From positions 558,001 through 622,000 of the forward strand of contig CAVWKG010000016.1 of NCBI GenBank assembly GCA_963755375.1: 64,000 nucleotides of DNA, read 5' to 3'. This document shows positions 25,455 through 33,533 of the stretch, piece by piece. Both the position numbers and the translations under genes were made by a program. A model generated the notes under the pieces. It was not told where the DNA came from, ran no database searches, and was given only the letters and a program-made list of their open reading frames with translations. Origin of the DNA: Bog-473 sp963755375 (GTDB taxonomy: Bacteria; Actinomycetota; Acidimicrobiia; Acidimicrobiales; RAAP-2). Within the stretch, counting starts at the first letter, position 1, and each line of letters opens with the position of its first letter.

Positions 25455-26841
25455 CACCGGCAGCGCCGGCACGGCGCTGGACCTCGGCGTACCCCGGCGC
25501 ATCCATATCGTCGGGATCGGAGGGGCCGGCATGAGCGCCGTCGCGCTCGTGCTCCGGGCCATGGGCCACACCGTCACCGGCTCGGACCTCAAGGACTCGC
25601 CGGTGGCGGAGCGCCTGCGCTCGCACGGCATCACGGTGGCGGTCGGGCACCGGCGGGAGAACGTGGCGGGCGTCGAGGCGGTGACGTACTCGCCTGCCGT
25701 CCAGCCGCAGAACGCGGAGCTCAGCGAGGCGCGCGCCGTGGGCATTCAGGTCGTGCCCCGCTCCGAGATGCTCGCGGCCATCTGCGCCACCCGCCGCTGC
25801 CTGGCCGTGTCCGGCACGCACGGGAAGACGACGACCGCCTCCATGCTGTCGCTGATCCTCGTCGAGGCGGGCATGCGTCCCTCGTTCCTCATCGGCGCCG
25901 ACGTGAACGAGATCGGCACCAACGCCGTCTGGGACACGGGGGAGTGGCTCGTCGTCGAGGCGGACGAGAGCTACGGCACCTTCCAGGCGATCGTGCCCGA
26001 CCTGGCCGTGCTGACCAGCGTGGAGCCGGACCACCTCGACTTCTACGGCACCTTCGACGTGCTGCGCGGTGCCTTCGCCGACTTCGTGGCGGGCGCACAC
26101 CTGGGCTCGGTCGTCTGTGCCGACGACCCCGAAGCGGCGGCCATCGGACGGGAGCACGGCGCGACCACCGTCGGATCGGACCCGGGGTCGACCTACGTGA
26201 TGGAGCATCTCGATCTGCAGCGCAGCTCCGTCTCCTTCACCTTGCGCGGACCGGGCGAGGCGCTTGGCACCGTCGCCATCGGCGTCCCGGGTCTGCACAA
26301 TGCCCGGAACGGCGCAACTGCCGTGGTGGCGGCGCTGCTGGTCGGGGCGCCCTTCGACGCGGCCCAGGCCGCGCTGGCCCGTTTCGCCGGGGTGACGCGC
26401 CGCTTCGAGTTCCGCGGGGAGGCCGCGGGGGTGACCTTCGTCGACGACTACGCCCACCTGCCCTCTGAGGTGCGCGCCGCCCTGGCCACGGCCCGGACCG
26501 GCGGCTGGGCCCGCGTGGTCGCGGTGTTCCAGCCGCACCGCTTCTCCCGCACCGCCGCGCTGGCGACCGAGTTCGGGACGGCGTTCGCCGACGCCGACGT
26601 CCTGGTGGTGACGGACATCTACAGTGCCGGGGAACGGCCCGTCCCTGGTGTCTCGGGCCGGCTGGTGGCCGACGCCGTCCGGGCCCAGGACCCCCGGCTG
26701 CCCGTCACCTACGCGCCGCGCTGGGAGGAGTTGCGCCAGGACGTCGCCGCGGAGCTGCGTCCCGGCGACCTGTGCCTCACCCTCGGGGCGGGTGATCTGA
26801 CCGCGCTGCCCGACGAGCTCCTCGAGTCGCCGCAGTGGTAA
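25444..26841 (+). CDS. murC: UDP-MurNAc-L-alanine ligase MurC
   Basis: MurC attaches L-alanine to UDP-MurNAc. This 465-aa protein has the N-terminal Rossmann loop IHIVGIGGAGMSAVALVL, VTYSPAVQP, the ATP loop VSGTHGKTTTASML, EADESYGTF, PDHLDFYGTF and VFQPHRFSRT, all diagnostic. ATG 25444 lies inside the end of murG. Its TAA overlaps the murB GTG by 7 bases. It is the only amino-acid ligase besides MurE in the cluster. Confidence 0.96.
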   Translation: MPADTGSAGTALDLGVPRRIHIVGIGGAGMSAVALVLRAMGHTVTGSDLKDSPVAERLRSHGITVAVGHRRENVAGVEAVTYSPAVQPQNAELSEARAVGIQVVPRSEMLAAICATRRCLAVSGTHGKTTTASMLSLILVEAGMRPSFLIGADVNEIGTNAVWDTGEWLVVEADESYGTFQAIVPDLAVLTSVEPDHLDFYGTFDVLRGAFADFVAGAHLGSVVCADDPEAAAIGREHGATTVGSDPGSTYVMEHLDLQRSSVSFTLRGPGEALGTVAIGVPGLHNARNGATAVVAALLVGAPFDAAQAALARFAGVTRRFEFRGEAAGVTFVDDYAHLPSEVRAALATARTGGWARVVAVFQPHRFSRTAALATEFGTAFADADVLVVTDIYSAGERPVPGVSGRLVADAVRAQDPRLPVTYAPRWEELRQDVAAELRPGDLCLTLGAGDLTALPDELLESPQW

Positions 26842-27878
26842 CGCCCAGCGCCGGGCTGCGCGCCCTGGCCGGCCTCCTCGAAGGACGAGCGACCCTGATG
26901 AAGCCGCTCGGGCCGCTCACCACCTACGGCGTCGGTGGGCCGGCGGCGCTCTACCTCGAGATCGAGGGACCCGACGACCTCACGGCCGTGCGAGAGGTGC
27001 TGCGGAACCACGTCGCGGGCGCCGGTGTGCGTCCCGCCGTCTTCGTGCTCGGGCGAGGTTCCAACCTGCTCGTGGCGGACGAGGGTTTCGCGGGCATCGT
27101 GGTGCATCTCGGTGGGGGTTTCGCCGGCGTGGACCTGCCGCCTGCCCGCACGGGAGCCGGCGCGGGCGACGGCGCCGGCGCTGGCGCCGCGGCGGTGCGG
27201 GCGGGAGCCGCGGTGGCGCTCCCCGTGCTCGCCCGACGTGTGGCGGACGCGGGATGGTCCGGCCTGTCGTGGGCCGTCGGTGTGCCGGGGTCGGTCGGTG
27301 GCGCGGTGCGCATGAACGCGGGGGGTCACGGTTCGGACATGGCGTCGTGTCTCGTCCGCTACAGCTGGGTCGACCTCTTCAACGACGCCGGCGGCTGTGA
27401 CGACGTCGGCGGCCTGGCCTACGGCTATCGCTCGTCGTCCGTGGCGCCTTCCCAGCTGGTGGTGGCGGCGGAGTTGGCCGTCACGCCGGGATCGCCTCAC
27501 GAGGAACAGGCGGCAGTGAGCGCCATCGTCAGATGGCGGCGCGAGCATCAGCCCGGAGGCTCCAACGCGGGTTCGGTGTTCGCCAACCCGGATGGTGACT
27601 CGGCCGGACGACTCGTCGAGGCAGCCGGGCTGAAGGGGTTCCGGCTGGGCACGGCGCACGTCTCGGAGAAGCACGCCAACTTCATTCAGGCGGACAAGGG
27701 CGGTCGGGCCGACGACGTGCACGCGCTCATGGCGCACGTACGGCGAGTGGTGGCGGAGCAGTGCGGAGTCACGCTGCACACCGAGGTCCGCCTCCTCGGC
27801 TTCGGCGGCGGGAAAGATGGTCCGATGAACGCGAACGGCGGCGGACCGGGCGTGGGACCGGCCGGGGCGGCACCATGA
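26835..27878 (+). CDS. murB: UDP-N-acetylenolpyruvoylglucosamine reductase MurB
   Basis: MurB reduces enolpyruvyl-UDP-GlcNAc to UDP-MurNAc using NADPH and FAD. This 347-aa protein has TTYGVGGPAALYLE, the FAD site LGRGSNLLVADEGFAG, GVPGSVGGAVRMNAGG, YGYRSS, GSVFANPDGDSAGRL and SEKHANFI. An Ala/Gly/Asp-rich insert lies near residue 105-117. The GTG start is inside murC. The stop overlaps ftsQ as ATGA. The C-terminus carries a glycine-rich tail. Confidence 0.94.
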   Translation: MVTPSAGLRALAGLLEGRATLMKPLGPLTTYGVGGPAALYLEIEGPDDLTAVREVLRNHVAGAGVRPAVFVLGRGSNLLVADEGFAGIVVHLGGGFAGVDLPPARTGAGAGDGAGAGAAAVRAGAAVALPVLARRVADAGWSGLSWAVGVPGSVGGAVRMNAGGHGSDMASCLVRYSWVDLFNDAGGCDDVGGLAYGYRSSSVAPSQLVVAAELAVTPGSPHEEQAAVSAIVRWRREHQPGGSNAGSVFANPDGDSAGRLVEAAGLKGFRLGTAHVSEKHANFIQADKGGRADDVHALMAHVRRVVAEQCGVTLHTEVRLLGFGGGKDGPMNANGGGPGVGPAGAAP

Positions 27879-28732
27879 CGGCGGGAGGAACGGTTGGCGG
27901 ACCGACAGGCGGGCAGGGCGCGTCGAGGGACAAGGGCGGCGCGCGGCGCGCACGACCGGGTTGGGGCTGGGCCGGAGGTCGCATGGACCCACGCATCTCG
28001 GCCCGGCGGACGGCGGTCATCAAGGAGCAGGGCCGGCGCCGGCTGATCGTGGGCGGCGTCGCACTCGGCGCCGTGGCCCTGCTCGTCGGCGGATGGTTCC
28101 TCGTCCACACGCCTCTCTTCTCGGCCCGCTCGGTGACGGTGACCGGCAACGTGCACGAGACAGCGGCACAGGTCGTGGCCCAGGCGGGACTGGCCAGCCG
28201 GCCGCCGCTGCTCGACGTGAACGCTGGCGGGGCGGCGGCCCGCCTCGAACAGCTCCCGTGGGTGCGCACGGCGACGGTGCGCGTGTCGTGGCCCGACGGC
28301 GTCCACGTCGCGGTGACCGAGGAGACCCCCCGTTTCACCGCCAGCACGGCGGCGGGCAGGTGGGAGCTGCTCAGCGACGACGGCCGGGTCCTCGGCGAGG
28401 CGGCGACCCGACCCCCGGGTCTCCTGCTCCTGACCGTCCCCGAACCGCCGGGCGAGCCGGGATCGGTGCTCTCCACCAAGGACGCGCCCGGGCTCCGGGT
28501 CGCGTCGTCGCTGCCGGCTTCGTTCGTCGGGCAGGTGACGGCGGTCACGGTCGAGCCGGCCGGCTGGGTGCAGCTGGCCCTGACCACGCCGATCGTGGTC
28601 GACATCGGCACCTCGGCCGAGCTCACCGCCAAGTACGAGGACGTTTCCTCGATTCTGGCGGGGGCCACCCTGCACAACGGGGATGTCATCGACGTCAGCG
28701 TCCCGGACGCGCCGACGGTGACGTCAGGCTGA
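27875..28732 (+). CDS. ftsQ: Divisome protein FtsQ
   Basis: FtsQ bridges FtsL-type proteins and the rest of the divisome. This 285-aa bitopic protein has a glycine- and arginine-rich cytoplasmic tail of about 65 residues and one membrane helix (LIVGGVALGAVALLVGGWFLV). The POTRA domain follows: FSARSVTVTGNVHETAAQV and the WVRTATVRVSWPDGVHVAVTEE block. The ATG at 27875 overlaps the murB stop (ATGA). After its stop the tight overlaps end and a separate ftsZ promoter appears. Confidence 0.92.
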   Translation: MTAGGTVGGPTGGQGASRDKGGARRARPGWGWAGGRMDPRISARRTAVIKEQGRRRLIVGGVALGAVALLVGGWFLVHTPLFSARSVTVTGNVHETAAQVVAQAGLASRPPLLDVNAGGAAARLEQLPWVRTATVRVSWPDGVHVAVTEETPRFTASTAAGRWELLSDDGRVLGEAATRPPGLLLLTVPEPPGEPGSVLSTKDAPGLRVASSLPASFVGQVTAVTVEPAGWVQLALTTPIVVDIGTSAELTAKYEDVSSILAGATLHNGDVIDVSVPDAPTVTSG

Positions 28733-28742
28733 CCTAGGATGC

Positions 28743-28771
28743 TTGACCAGCCTGAACACCCCCCGTATGGT
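28743..28771 (+). promoter_or_regulatory. ftsZ promoter TTGACC-N17-TATGGT
   Basis: TTGACC (28743-28748) and TATGGT (28766-28771) have exact 17-base spacing in the only sizeable gap of the ftsQ-ftsZ region. The predicted start near 28778 leaves a leader of about 130 bases, and a GAGGGAG ribosome-binding site precedes the ftsZ ATG. An ACCCC/GGGGT inverted repeat spans the -10 and may be regulatory. Confidence 0.65.
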
Positions 28772-28911
28772 GGGGTCACGTTCCCGCACTGTGAACATCA
28801 ACCTTCTCCAGAGGTTCAGGGATGGGTCGCTGGTCGCATCTCGCGGGTGGCGTCTGGCGGAAACCACCAGCGAGTGACCGGTCGGCGATCGGCCCGAGGA
28901 CGAGGGAGTTC

Positions 28912-30021
28912 ATGACGACCGTGCCTTCCCAGGGCAACTACCTGGCAGTGATCAAGGTGGTCGGGATCGGCGGCGGGGGGGTCAATGCCGTCAACCGCAT
29001 GATCGACTCGGGTCTGCGCAACGTCGAATTCATCGCGGCCAACACCGACGCCCAGGCACTGCTCATGAGCGACGCCGATCTGAAGCTGGACATCGGGCGC
29101 CAGCTCACGCGCGGGCTCGGTGCGGGGAGCGACCCCGAGGTGGGACGGCTGGCCGCCGAGGAGCACCGGCCGGACATCGAGGAGGCGCTGCAGGGCGCCG
29201 ACATGGTCTTCATCACGGCCGGCAAGGGTGGCGGGACCGGCACCGGCGCGGCACCGGTCGTGGCCGAGATCGCCAAGGGCCTCGGTGCGCTGACCATCGG
29301 CGTGGTCACCCGGCCCTTCACCTTCGAAGGCCGGCGCCGGGCCATGCAGGCGGAAAAGGGGATCCAGATCCTCAAGGAGAAGGTCGATACGCTCATCGTC
29401 ATCCCGAACGACCGCCTGCTCACGGTGTCAAACGACAAGACCAGCATGGTCAACGCGTTCAAGATGGCCGACGAGGTTCTCCTGCAGGGTGTACGCGGCA
29501 TCACCGACCTCATCACGGTGCCCGGGCTCATCAACACCGACTTCGCCGACGTGAAGATGGTCATGACCAACGCCGGCACCGCCATCATGGGCATCGGCTC
29601 GTCGATCGGCGAGGGACGGGCGGCCAACGCGGCACGGGCCGCCATTACGTCGCCGCTGCTCGAGGCGTCAATCGAGGGCGCCCGGGGCATGGTGCTCAAC
29701 ATCGCCGGCGGCTCGGACCTCGGGCTCTTCGAGGTGAACGAGGCTGCCGAGATCATCCATGGCGTGGCGCACCCCGATGCCAACATCATCTTCGGCGCCG
29801 TGATCGACGACAACATGGGCGACGAGGTGAGGGTGACGGTCATCGCCGCTGGGTTCGAACGCTGGGAGGAGGGCGCCGCCCCCTCCAACAAGGCGGGCGA
29901 CCTGGCCTCGACGATCTTCGCCACACCCGAGCCGGTGGACATCTTCGCCGACGCCACCGCGTCGGACGAGGAGCTCGACCTGGGAGACGACGATTTCGAC
30001 GTCCCCTCCTTCCTCCGCTAG
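28912..30021 (+). CDS. ftsZ: Cell division GTPase FtsZ
   Basis: FtsZ forms the cytokinetic ring. This 369-aa tubulin homologue has IGGGGVNAVNRMI, the GTP signature GKGGGTGTGAAP near residue 105, the T7 loop NTDFADVKMVMTNAG with the catalytic Asp, and the C-terminal conserved peptide DDDFDVPSFLR that binds SepF and FtsW-type partners. ATG 28912 follows GAGGGAG; upstream codons in frame are not homologous. The linker is short (about 35 residues). It has its own promoter, so FtsZ can be expressed apart from the mur genes. Confidence 0.98.
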   Translation: MTTVPSQGNYLAVIKVVGIGGGGVNAVNRMIDSGLRNVEFIAANTDAQALLMSDADLKLDIGRQLTRGLGAGSDPEVGRLAAEEHRPDIEEALQGADMVFITAGKGGGTGTGAAPVVAEIAKGLGALTIGVVTRPFTFEGRRRAMQAEKGIQILKEKVDTLIVIPNDRLLTVSNDKTSMVNAFKMADEVLLQGVRGITDLITVPGLINTDFADVKMVMTNAGTAIMGIGSSIGEGRAANAARAAITSPLLEASIEGARGMVLNIAGGSDLGLFEVNEAAEIIHGVAHPDANIIFGAVIDDNMGDEVRVTVIAAGFERWEEGAAPSNKAGDLASTIFATPEPVDIFADATASDEELDLGDDDFDVPSFLR

Positions 30022-30091
30022 CGACGACGTCGCACAGAGGCTCATTGCGGTCCGGCAGCGGATCGAGCACGCCGGCGGCGATCCGTCCCGG

Positions 30092-30673
30092 GTGCGAGTG
30101 ATCGGCGTCACCAAGGGGTTCGGTCCGGGGGCGGTCCAGGCGGCGCGCCGGGCCGGGCTGACGGACCTGGGCGAGAACTACGCGGCAGAGCTGGTGGGCA
30201 AAGCGGCGTCCGACCGGGACGACGACGGGGTGGTCTGGCACTTTCTCGGTGCGGTGCAACGGAACAAGGTGGCGCAGCTCGCCCCGATCGTGGGTGTGTG
30301 GCAGAGCCTGGCCCGCGAGAGCGAGGGTGCCCGGATCGCCCGCTTCGCCCCGCGGGCACGGGTCCTGGTGCAGGTCGAGACCACGGGCCTGCCGGGCCGT
30401 AACGGATGCCCTCCTGCCGCAGCGGGCGAGCTGGTGTCGCGTCTCGGCGATCTCGGACTGGAGGTGCGAGGGCTTATGACGGTGGCGGCGCCCGGCGAGG
30501 GCGCCGCGAAGGAGGCCTTCGAATCACTGGCCCGCCTGGCCGACCGCCTGGGGTTGGAGGAGCGCTCCATGGGCATGAGCGACGACCTCGAGGCCGCCGT
30601 GTTCGCCGGGTCGACCATGGTGCGCATCGGGCGGGCCCTTTTCGGGGCCCGCCCGCCGGCGACCGCAGCGTGA
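30092..30673 (+). CDS. YggS-family PLP-binding protein
   Basis: This is the alanine-racemase-like fold protein that binds PLP and balances vitamin B6 pools; it commonly sits next to sepF and ftsZ. The Lys for PLP is in VIGVTKGF, followed by LGENYAAEL, VWHFLGAVQRNKV and the C-terminal SMGMSDDLEAAVFAGSTMVRIGRALFG. From GTG 30092 it is 193 aa and lacks the usual first helix. The in-frame upstream codons encode a matching helix (DDVAQRLIAVRQRIEHAGGD), yet contain no ATG, GTG or TTG. An ATT at 30044 is the best upstream candidate. Start unresolved. Confidence 0.88.
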   Translation: MRVIGVTKGFGPGAVQAARRAGLTDLGENYAAELVGKAASDRDDDGVVWHFLGAVQRNKVAQLAPIVGVWQSLARESEGARIARFAPRARVLVQVETTGLPGRNGCPPAAAGELVSRLGDLGLEVRGLMTVAAPGEGAAKEAFESLARLADRLGLEERSMGMSDDLEAAVFAGSTMVRIGRALFGARPPATAA

Positions 30674-30816
30674 GGTGGAGGCCGACGGGCAACCTGCGGT
30701 TGAGGCCGATGTCAGTCTGAGCAGGAGCGTGACGGTGAGGAGAGCCCGGGCTCCGGTCGCCCGGACCCGCCTGGGTTGCCGAGCAGGCACTACGCTGTCC
30801 CTGGACAGGAGAAGGC

Positions 30817-31416
30817 ATGTCACCCTCGTTCATGAAGAAGACCATGGTGTATCTCGGCCTGCTCGACGACGAGTACGACGAGTACGACGACCTGGAGGAC
30901 CGCGCCCCGCGTGGATTCTCGGCCGCGAGCCGTGTCGAGCCCCGGGCCCAGGACCAGGACCAGGCCGAGGAGTTCAGCGGAGGCATGAGCAGGGTCCGTA
31001 CCATCCCCCGCGAGTCCGCCCAACCGAGCCAGCAGGCACGGTCGGCGCCGAGCAACGTGGCCCCACGCCCCACGGCGGTGCGGGCCGTGCCGGTCGACCC
31101 CACGATGAACCCGACCGGGCCGGCGCCGAGCCCGCCGTCGTCGGGCCGGGTGCACGTGGTCGCCCCCTCACGGTTCGGTGACGCCAAGGAGATCGCCGAT
31201 CGCCTGAAGGACAACCGGCCGGTGATCGTGAACCTCCAGATGGCCGATCGCGACCTGCAGCGCCGAATGATCGACTTCTGCAGCGGGGTGACCTATGCCC
31301 TGAGCGGCGAGATGGAGAAGGTCGCGGACCAGGTCTTCCTACTGGCGCCCACGAACGTCAAGGTCTCCGAAGAGGAGCGGCAGCGCCTGGTTGAGCGCGG
31401 CTTCGGCCGCGACTGA
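30817..31416 (+). CDS. sepF: Cell division protein SepF
   Basis: SepF tethers FtsZ to the membrane in actinobacteria. This 199-aa protein has an N-terminal amphipathic segment (SFMKKTMVYLGL), an acidic patch (DDEYDEYDDLED), a disordered Pro/Ala/Gln-rich linker, and the C-terminal core. The core reads VHVVAPSRFGDAKEIADRL, RPVIVNLQMADRDLQRRMIDFCSGVTYAL and VFLLAPTNVKVS. The ATG at 30817 is preceded by AGGAGAAGGC, a good ribosome-binding site. Confidence 0.95.
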   Translation: MSPSFMKKTMVYLGLLDDEYDEYDDLEDRAPRGFSAASRVEPRAQDQDQAEEFSGGMSRVRTIPRESAQPSQQARSAPSNVAPRPTAVRAVPVDPTMNPTGPAPSPPSSGRVHVVAPSRFGDAKEIADRLKDNRPVIVNLQMADRDLQRRMIDFCSGVTYALSGEMEKVADQVFLLAPTNVKVSEEERQRLVERGFGRD

Positions 31417-31422
31417 TTCCAC

Positions 31423-31428
31423 TACCCT
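31423..31428 (+). promoter_or_regulatory. -10 element of yggT (leaderless type)
   Basis: TACCCT lies 9 bases before the GTG start at 31438 without a Shine-Dalgarno at usual spacing. It could drive a separate transcript within the sepF-yggT gap of 21 bases. Confidence 0.35.
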
Positions 31429-31437
31429 CGAGGGACA

Positions 31438-31695
31438 GTGAGCATCTTTCGTCTCCTCGCGTGGCTGATCGAGGCCTATATCTGGCTGATCATGTTTCCC
31501 TACGCAATCTTGAGCTGGTTCCGGATTCAGCCCGGGACGACGCTGGCCCGGATCCAGTACTTCCTCTTCCAGGCGACCGAGCCCGTCCTGCGCCCGGTGC
31601 GTCGGATCATCAGGCCGATGGGGGGGCTCGACTTCTCCTTCCTCGTGGTCATCCTGGTTGCACAATTTGTGCTGATTCCCGTACTCCTCGCCTGA
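31438..31695 (+). CDS. YggT-family membrane protein
   Basis: This 85-aa protein of the YggT family has two hydrophobic helices (LLAWLIEAYIWLIMFPYAIL and FSFLVVILVAQFVLIPVLL). They flank the signature block ATEPVLRPVRRIIRPMGGLDF. YggT lies beside sepF in most actinobacteria and is thought to take part in division or osmotic homeostasis, but its biochemical role is unknown. The start is GTG 31438. Confidence 0.9.
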   Translation: MSIFRLLAWLIEAYIWLIMFPYAILSWFRIQPGTTLARIQYFLFQATEPVLRPVRRIIRPMGGLDFSFLVVILVAQFVLIPVLLA

Positions 31696-31730
31696 TTCCG
31701 TAGGTTCACGGAACGGCAGGTAGGGACGGT

Positions 31731-31736
31731 TAGACT
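31731..31736 (+). promoter_or_regulatory. -10 element of divIVA (leaderless type)
   Basis: TAGACT ends 8 bases before the ATG at 31745. Purine-rich sequence lies further upstream but not at ribosome-binding distance. The same hexamer precedes the gene at 43557. Confidence 0.45.
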
Positions 31737-31744
31737 CGGCGACC

Positions 31745-32518
31745 ATGGACAGTTCTCAGGCTCCGTCATCGATCCTCGACACACTCCGCACCGTGGAGTT
31801 CCGCCTCGGTCTGAAGGGTTACAACGTCGACGAAGTCGATGAGTACCTGGACAAGGCGGCCCAGGAGGCCGAAGGGCTGCAGGATCACGTCCGGCAGCTG
31901 AACGAGCGGTTGCGCCAGGCGAGCGAACGCATCGCGCAGCTCGAGCGGGAGAAGCGCGCCGCACCGGTGGCGGCCGAGCCCGCAGACGGAGCTGCCGTGG
32001 CCGCCGCGGCAGCGTCGGCCGACGCCGCCGCACTTTCCGACGAGACGCTGCAGCGCACGCTCCTCCTGGCACAGAAGTTCGTCGACCAGACGAAGCGGGA
32101 GAGCGAGGCGGAGGCCGCAGCGGTGGTCGCCCAGGCAGAGGAGACCGCCCGCGGCGCCATTGCTGCCGCTGAGGCGACGGCAGCGCAGCTGCAGGCCGAG
32201 ACGCACCAGAAGCTGCGCGAAGAAGTCACGCGGCTGGAAACCACCCGGACCGAGTTGGCCACCGATGTCGAGAGCATGGCCCGCCATCTCGAGTCGGAGC
32301 GCAACCGACTCCGTGGCGCGCTGTCGGAGATCCTCAAGTGGGTGGACGAGAACGTGCAGCCGGCGAACTCGCTCATGGGCGTGAAGCCGAAGTCGGCAGC
32401 GGCCACCCAGGCCGCTGACACCGAGGACGCGACGGGGCGACCGCCGGAGGCCGACGACGGCGCACCGACGCTGAATCTGCAGAGCGCGTCTGCCTCGGGA
32501 GCACCCCGGCCCCTCTGA
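31745..32518 (+). CDS. divIVA: DivIVA-domain polar growth / septum protein (Wag31-like)
   Basis: DivIVA (Wag31) proteins recognise curved membrane at poles and septa and recruit cell-wall machinery. This 257-aa protein has the N-terminal lipid-binding motif LRTVEFRLGLKGYNVDEVDEYLD, then a coiled coil, an Ala-rich gap near residues 78-100 and a second long coiled coil rich in Glu, Ala and Gln (residues about 100-200). The end is disordered. The first domain starts FRLGLKG where most have FxxxxxGY, so the GY is kept. It closes the dcw block. Confidence 0.92.
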   Translation: MDSSQAPSSILDTLRTVEFRLGLKGYNVDEVDEYLDKAAQEAEGLQDHVRQLNERLRQASERIAQLEREKRAAPVAAEPADGAAVAAAAASADAAALSDETLQRTLLLAQKFVDQTKRESEAEAAAVVAQAEETARGAIAAAEATAAQLQAETHQKLREEVTRLETTRTELATDVESMARHLESERNRLRGALSEILKWVDENVQPANSLMGVKPKSAAATQAADTEDATGRPPEADDGAPTLNLQSASASGAPRPL

Positions 32519-32528
32519 ACCGCATCGC

Positions 32529-32556
32529 ACGGGCGGCGGGGCTTTGTTGCCCCCGT
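32529..32556 (+). terminator. Possible hairpin terminator after divIVA
   Basis: ACGGGCGGC pairs with GCCCCCGT around an 11-base loop, with one bulged C. No U-run follows. It lies 10 bases after the divIVA stop, where the dcw transcript would end. Confidence 0.35.
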
Positions 32557-32645
32557 CCCTAGCTGTCCGGTATCGTCACCCGCTCCCCGGACGAGGTCGT
32601 CTTCTGGGAATGGAGGCCACCTGACGTGGTCCGAAGGAGGGAACG

Positions 32646-33533
32646 ATGACCCCAGCGAGCAAAGGTGCCCAGGTCAAGAGGGCACCTGCGTCGCGCTCGG
32701 CCGCCAGTGGAACCTCACGGGCCGGGAACAAAAAGTCCTCGGCGAAGGTTGAGGCAACGGCCAGCAAGCAGTCCGTTCCCACCAAAAAGAAGGCAGCTCC
32801 TGTTGTGAAGAAAGCAGCCACCGCGGCGAAGAAGACCGCACCGCCAGCGAAGAAGCCGACTGTCGTCGCGCCCAAAAAGGCCGTGACGGCGACCGCCAAG
32901 AAGTCGGCCACGACCAAGAAGGCAGCGCCGCCGTCCAAGAAGTCAGCGCCTGCTGCGAAAAAGGCCGCGCCGGCCAAGAAGGCAGCCGCGACACCGGTGG
33001 CGGCCAAGAAGCCTGCCGCAAAGAAATCCTCTTCCGCCGCGGGCGGGTCCAGGGCGAGTGCTGCGAACGGCGCCGGCGCAGTCGTGGCGCCGCCGCGTAC
33101 GACGTTCTCGCCGAAGCCCAAGCCGCCGCCCCCGGTCCGGCCGAAGACTGGCCCCTACGCCAAGGACACCAAATTCCTCGACGAGGTGCGTGAATTGTTG
33201 CAGGCCGATCGCGCCATCTACCAGGAGCAGGCGACCTCGTTGCGTGCCGAGGCGGACTCGCTCGCGCTCGAGCGGGAGCCGGGGGATGTGCAATTCGACG
33301 AGGAGTCGGGTGAGGGTGGCACCGTCACAGTGGATCGGGAGCGCAATCTTGCGCTGTCGGGACAAGCGGTGTTGGCGGTCGAGGAGATCGACGATGCGTT
33401 GCGGCGGATCGACGACAAGACCTATGGGTACTGCGAGCGGTGCTTCCAACCCATCCCGAAGCCGCGCCTGCGGGCGCTGCCCTATGCCCGTCTCTGCGTC
33501 GCGTGTAAGAGCGGAGGGCTGTCGCGGCGCTGA
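32646..33533 (+). CDS. DksA/TraR-type zinc-finger protein with histone-like Lys/Ala tail
   Basis: This 295-aa protein has two parts. Residues about 1-130 are Lys/Ala/Pro-rich (PAAKK, KKAAP-type units) like histone H1 or mycobacterial HupB tails and should bind nucleic acid. The C-terminal 130 residues are a DksA/TraR-like domain: a helical region (FLDEVRELLQADRAIYQ, then an acidic FDEESGEGG turn and VEEIDDALRRID) and a four-Cys zinc finger YCERC ... CVACK. DksA-type proteins act on RNA polymerase. A strong GGAGGGAACG precedes the ATG. Its TGA overlaps the CTG start proposed for lspA. Confidence 0.85.
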   Translation: MTPASKGAQVKRAPASRSAASGTSRAGNKKSSAKVEATASKQSVPTKKKAAPVVKKAATAAKKTAPPAKKPTVVAPKKAVTATAKKSATTKKAAPPSKKSAPAAKKAAPAKKAAATPVAAKKPAAKKSSSAAGGSRASAANGAGAVVAPPRTTFSPKPKPPPPVRPKTGPYAKDTKFLDEVRELLQADRAIYQEQATSLRAEADSLALEREPGDVQFDEESGEGGTVTVDRERNLALSGQAVLAVEEIDDALRRIDDKTYGYCERCFQPIPKPRLRALPYARLCVACKSGGLSRR

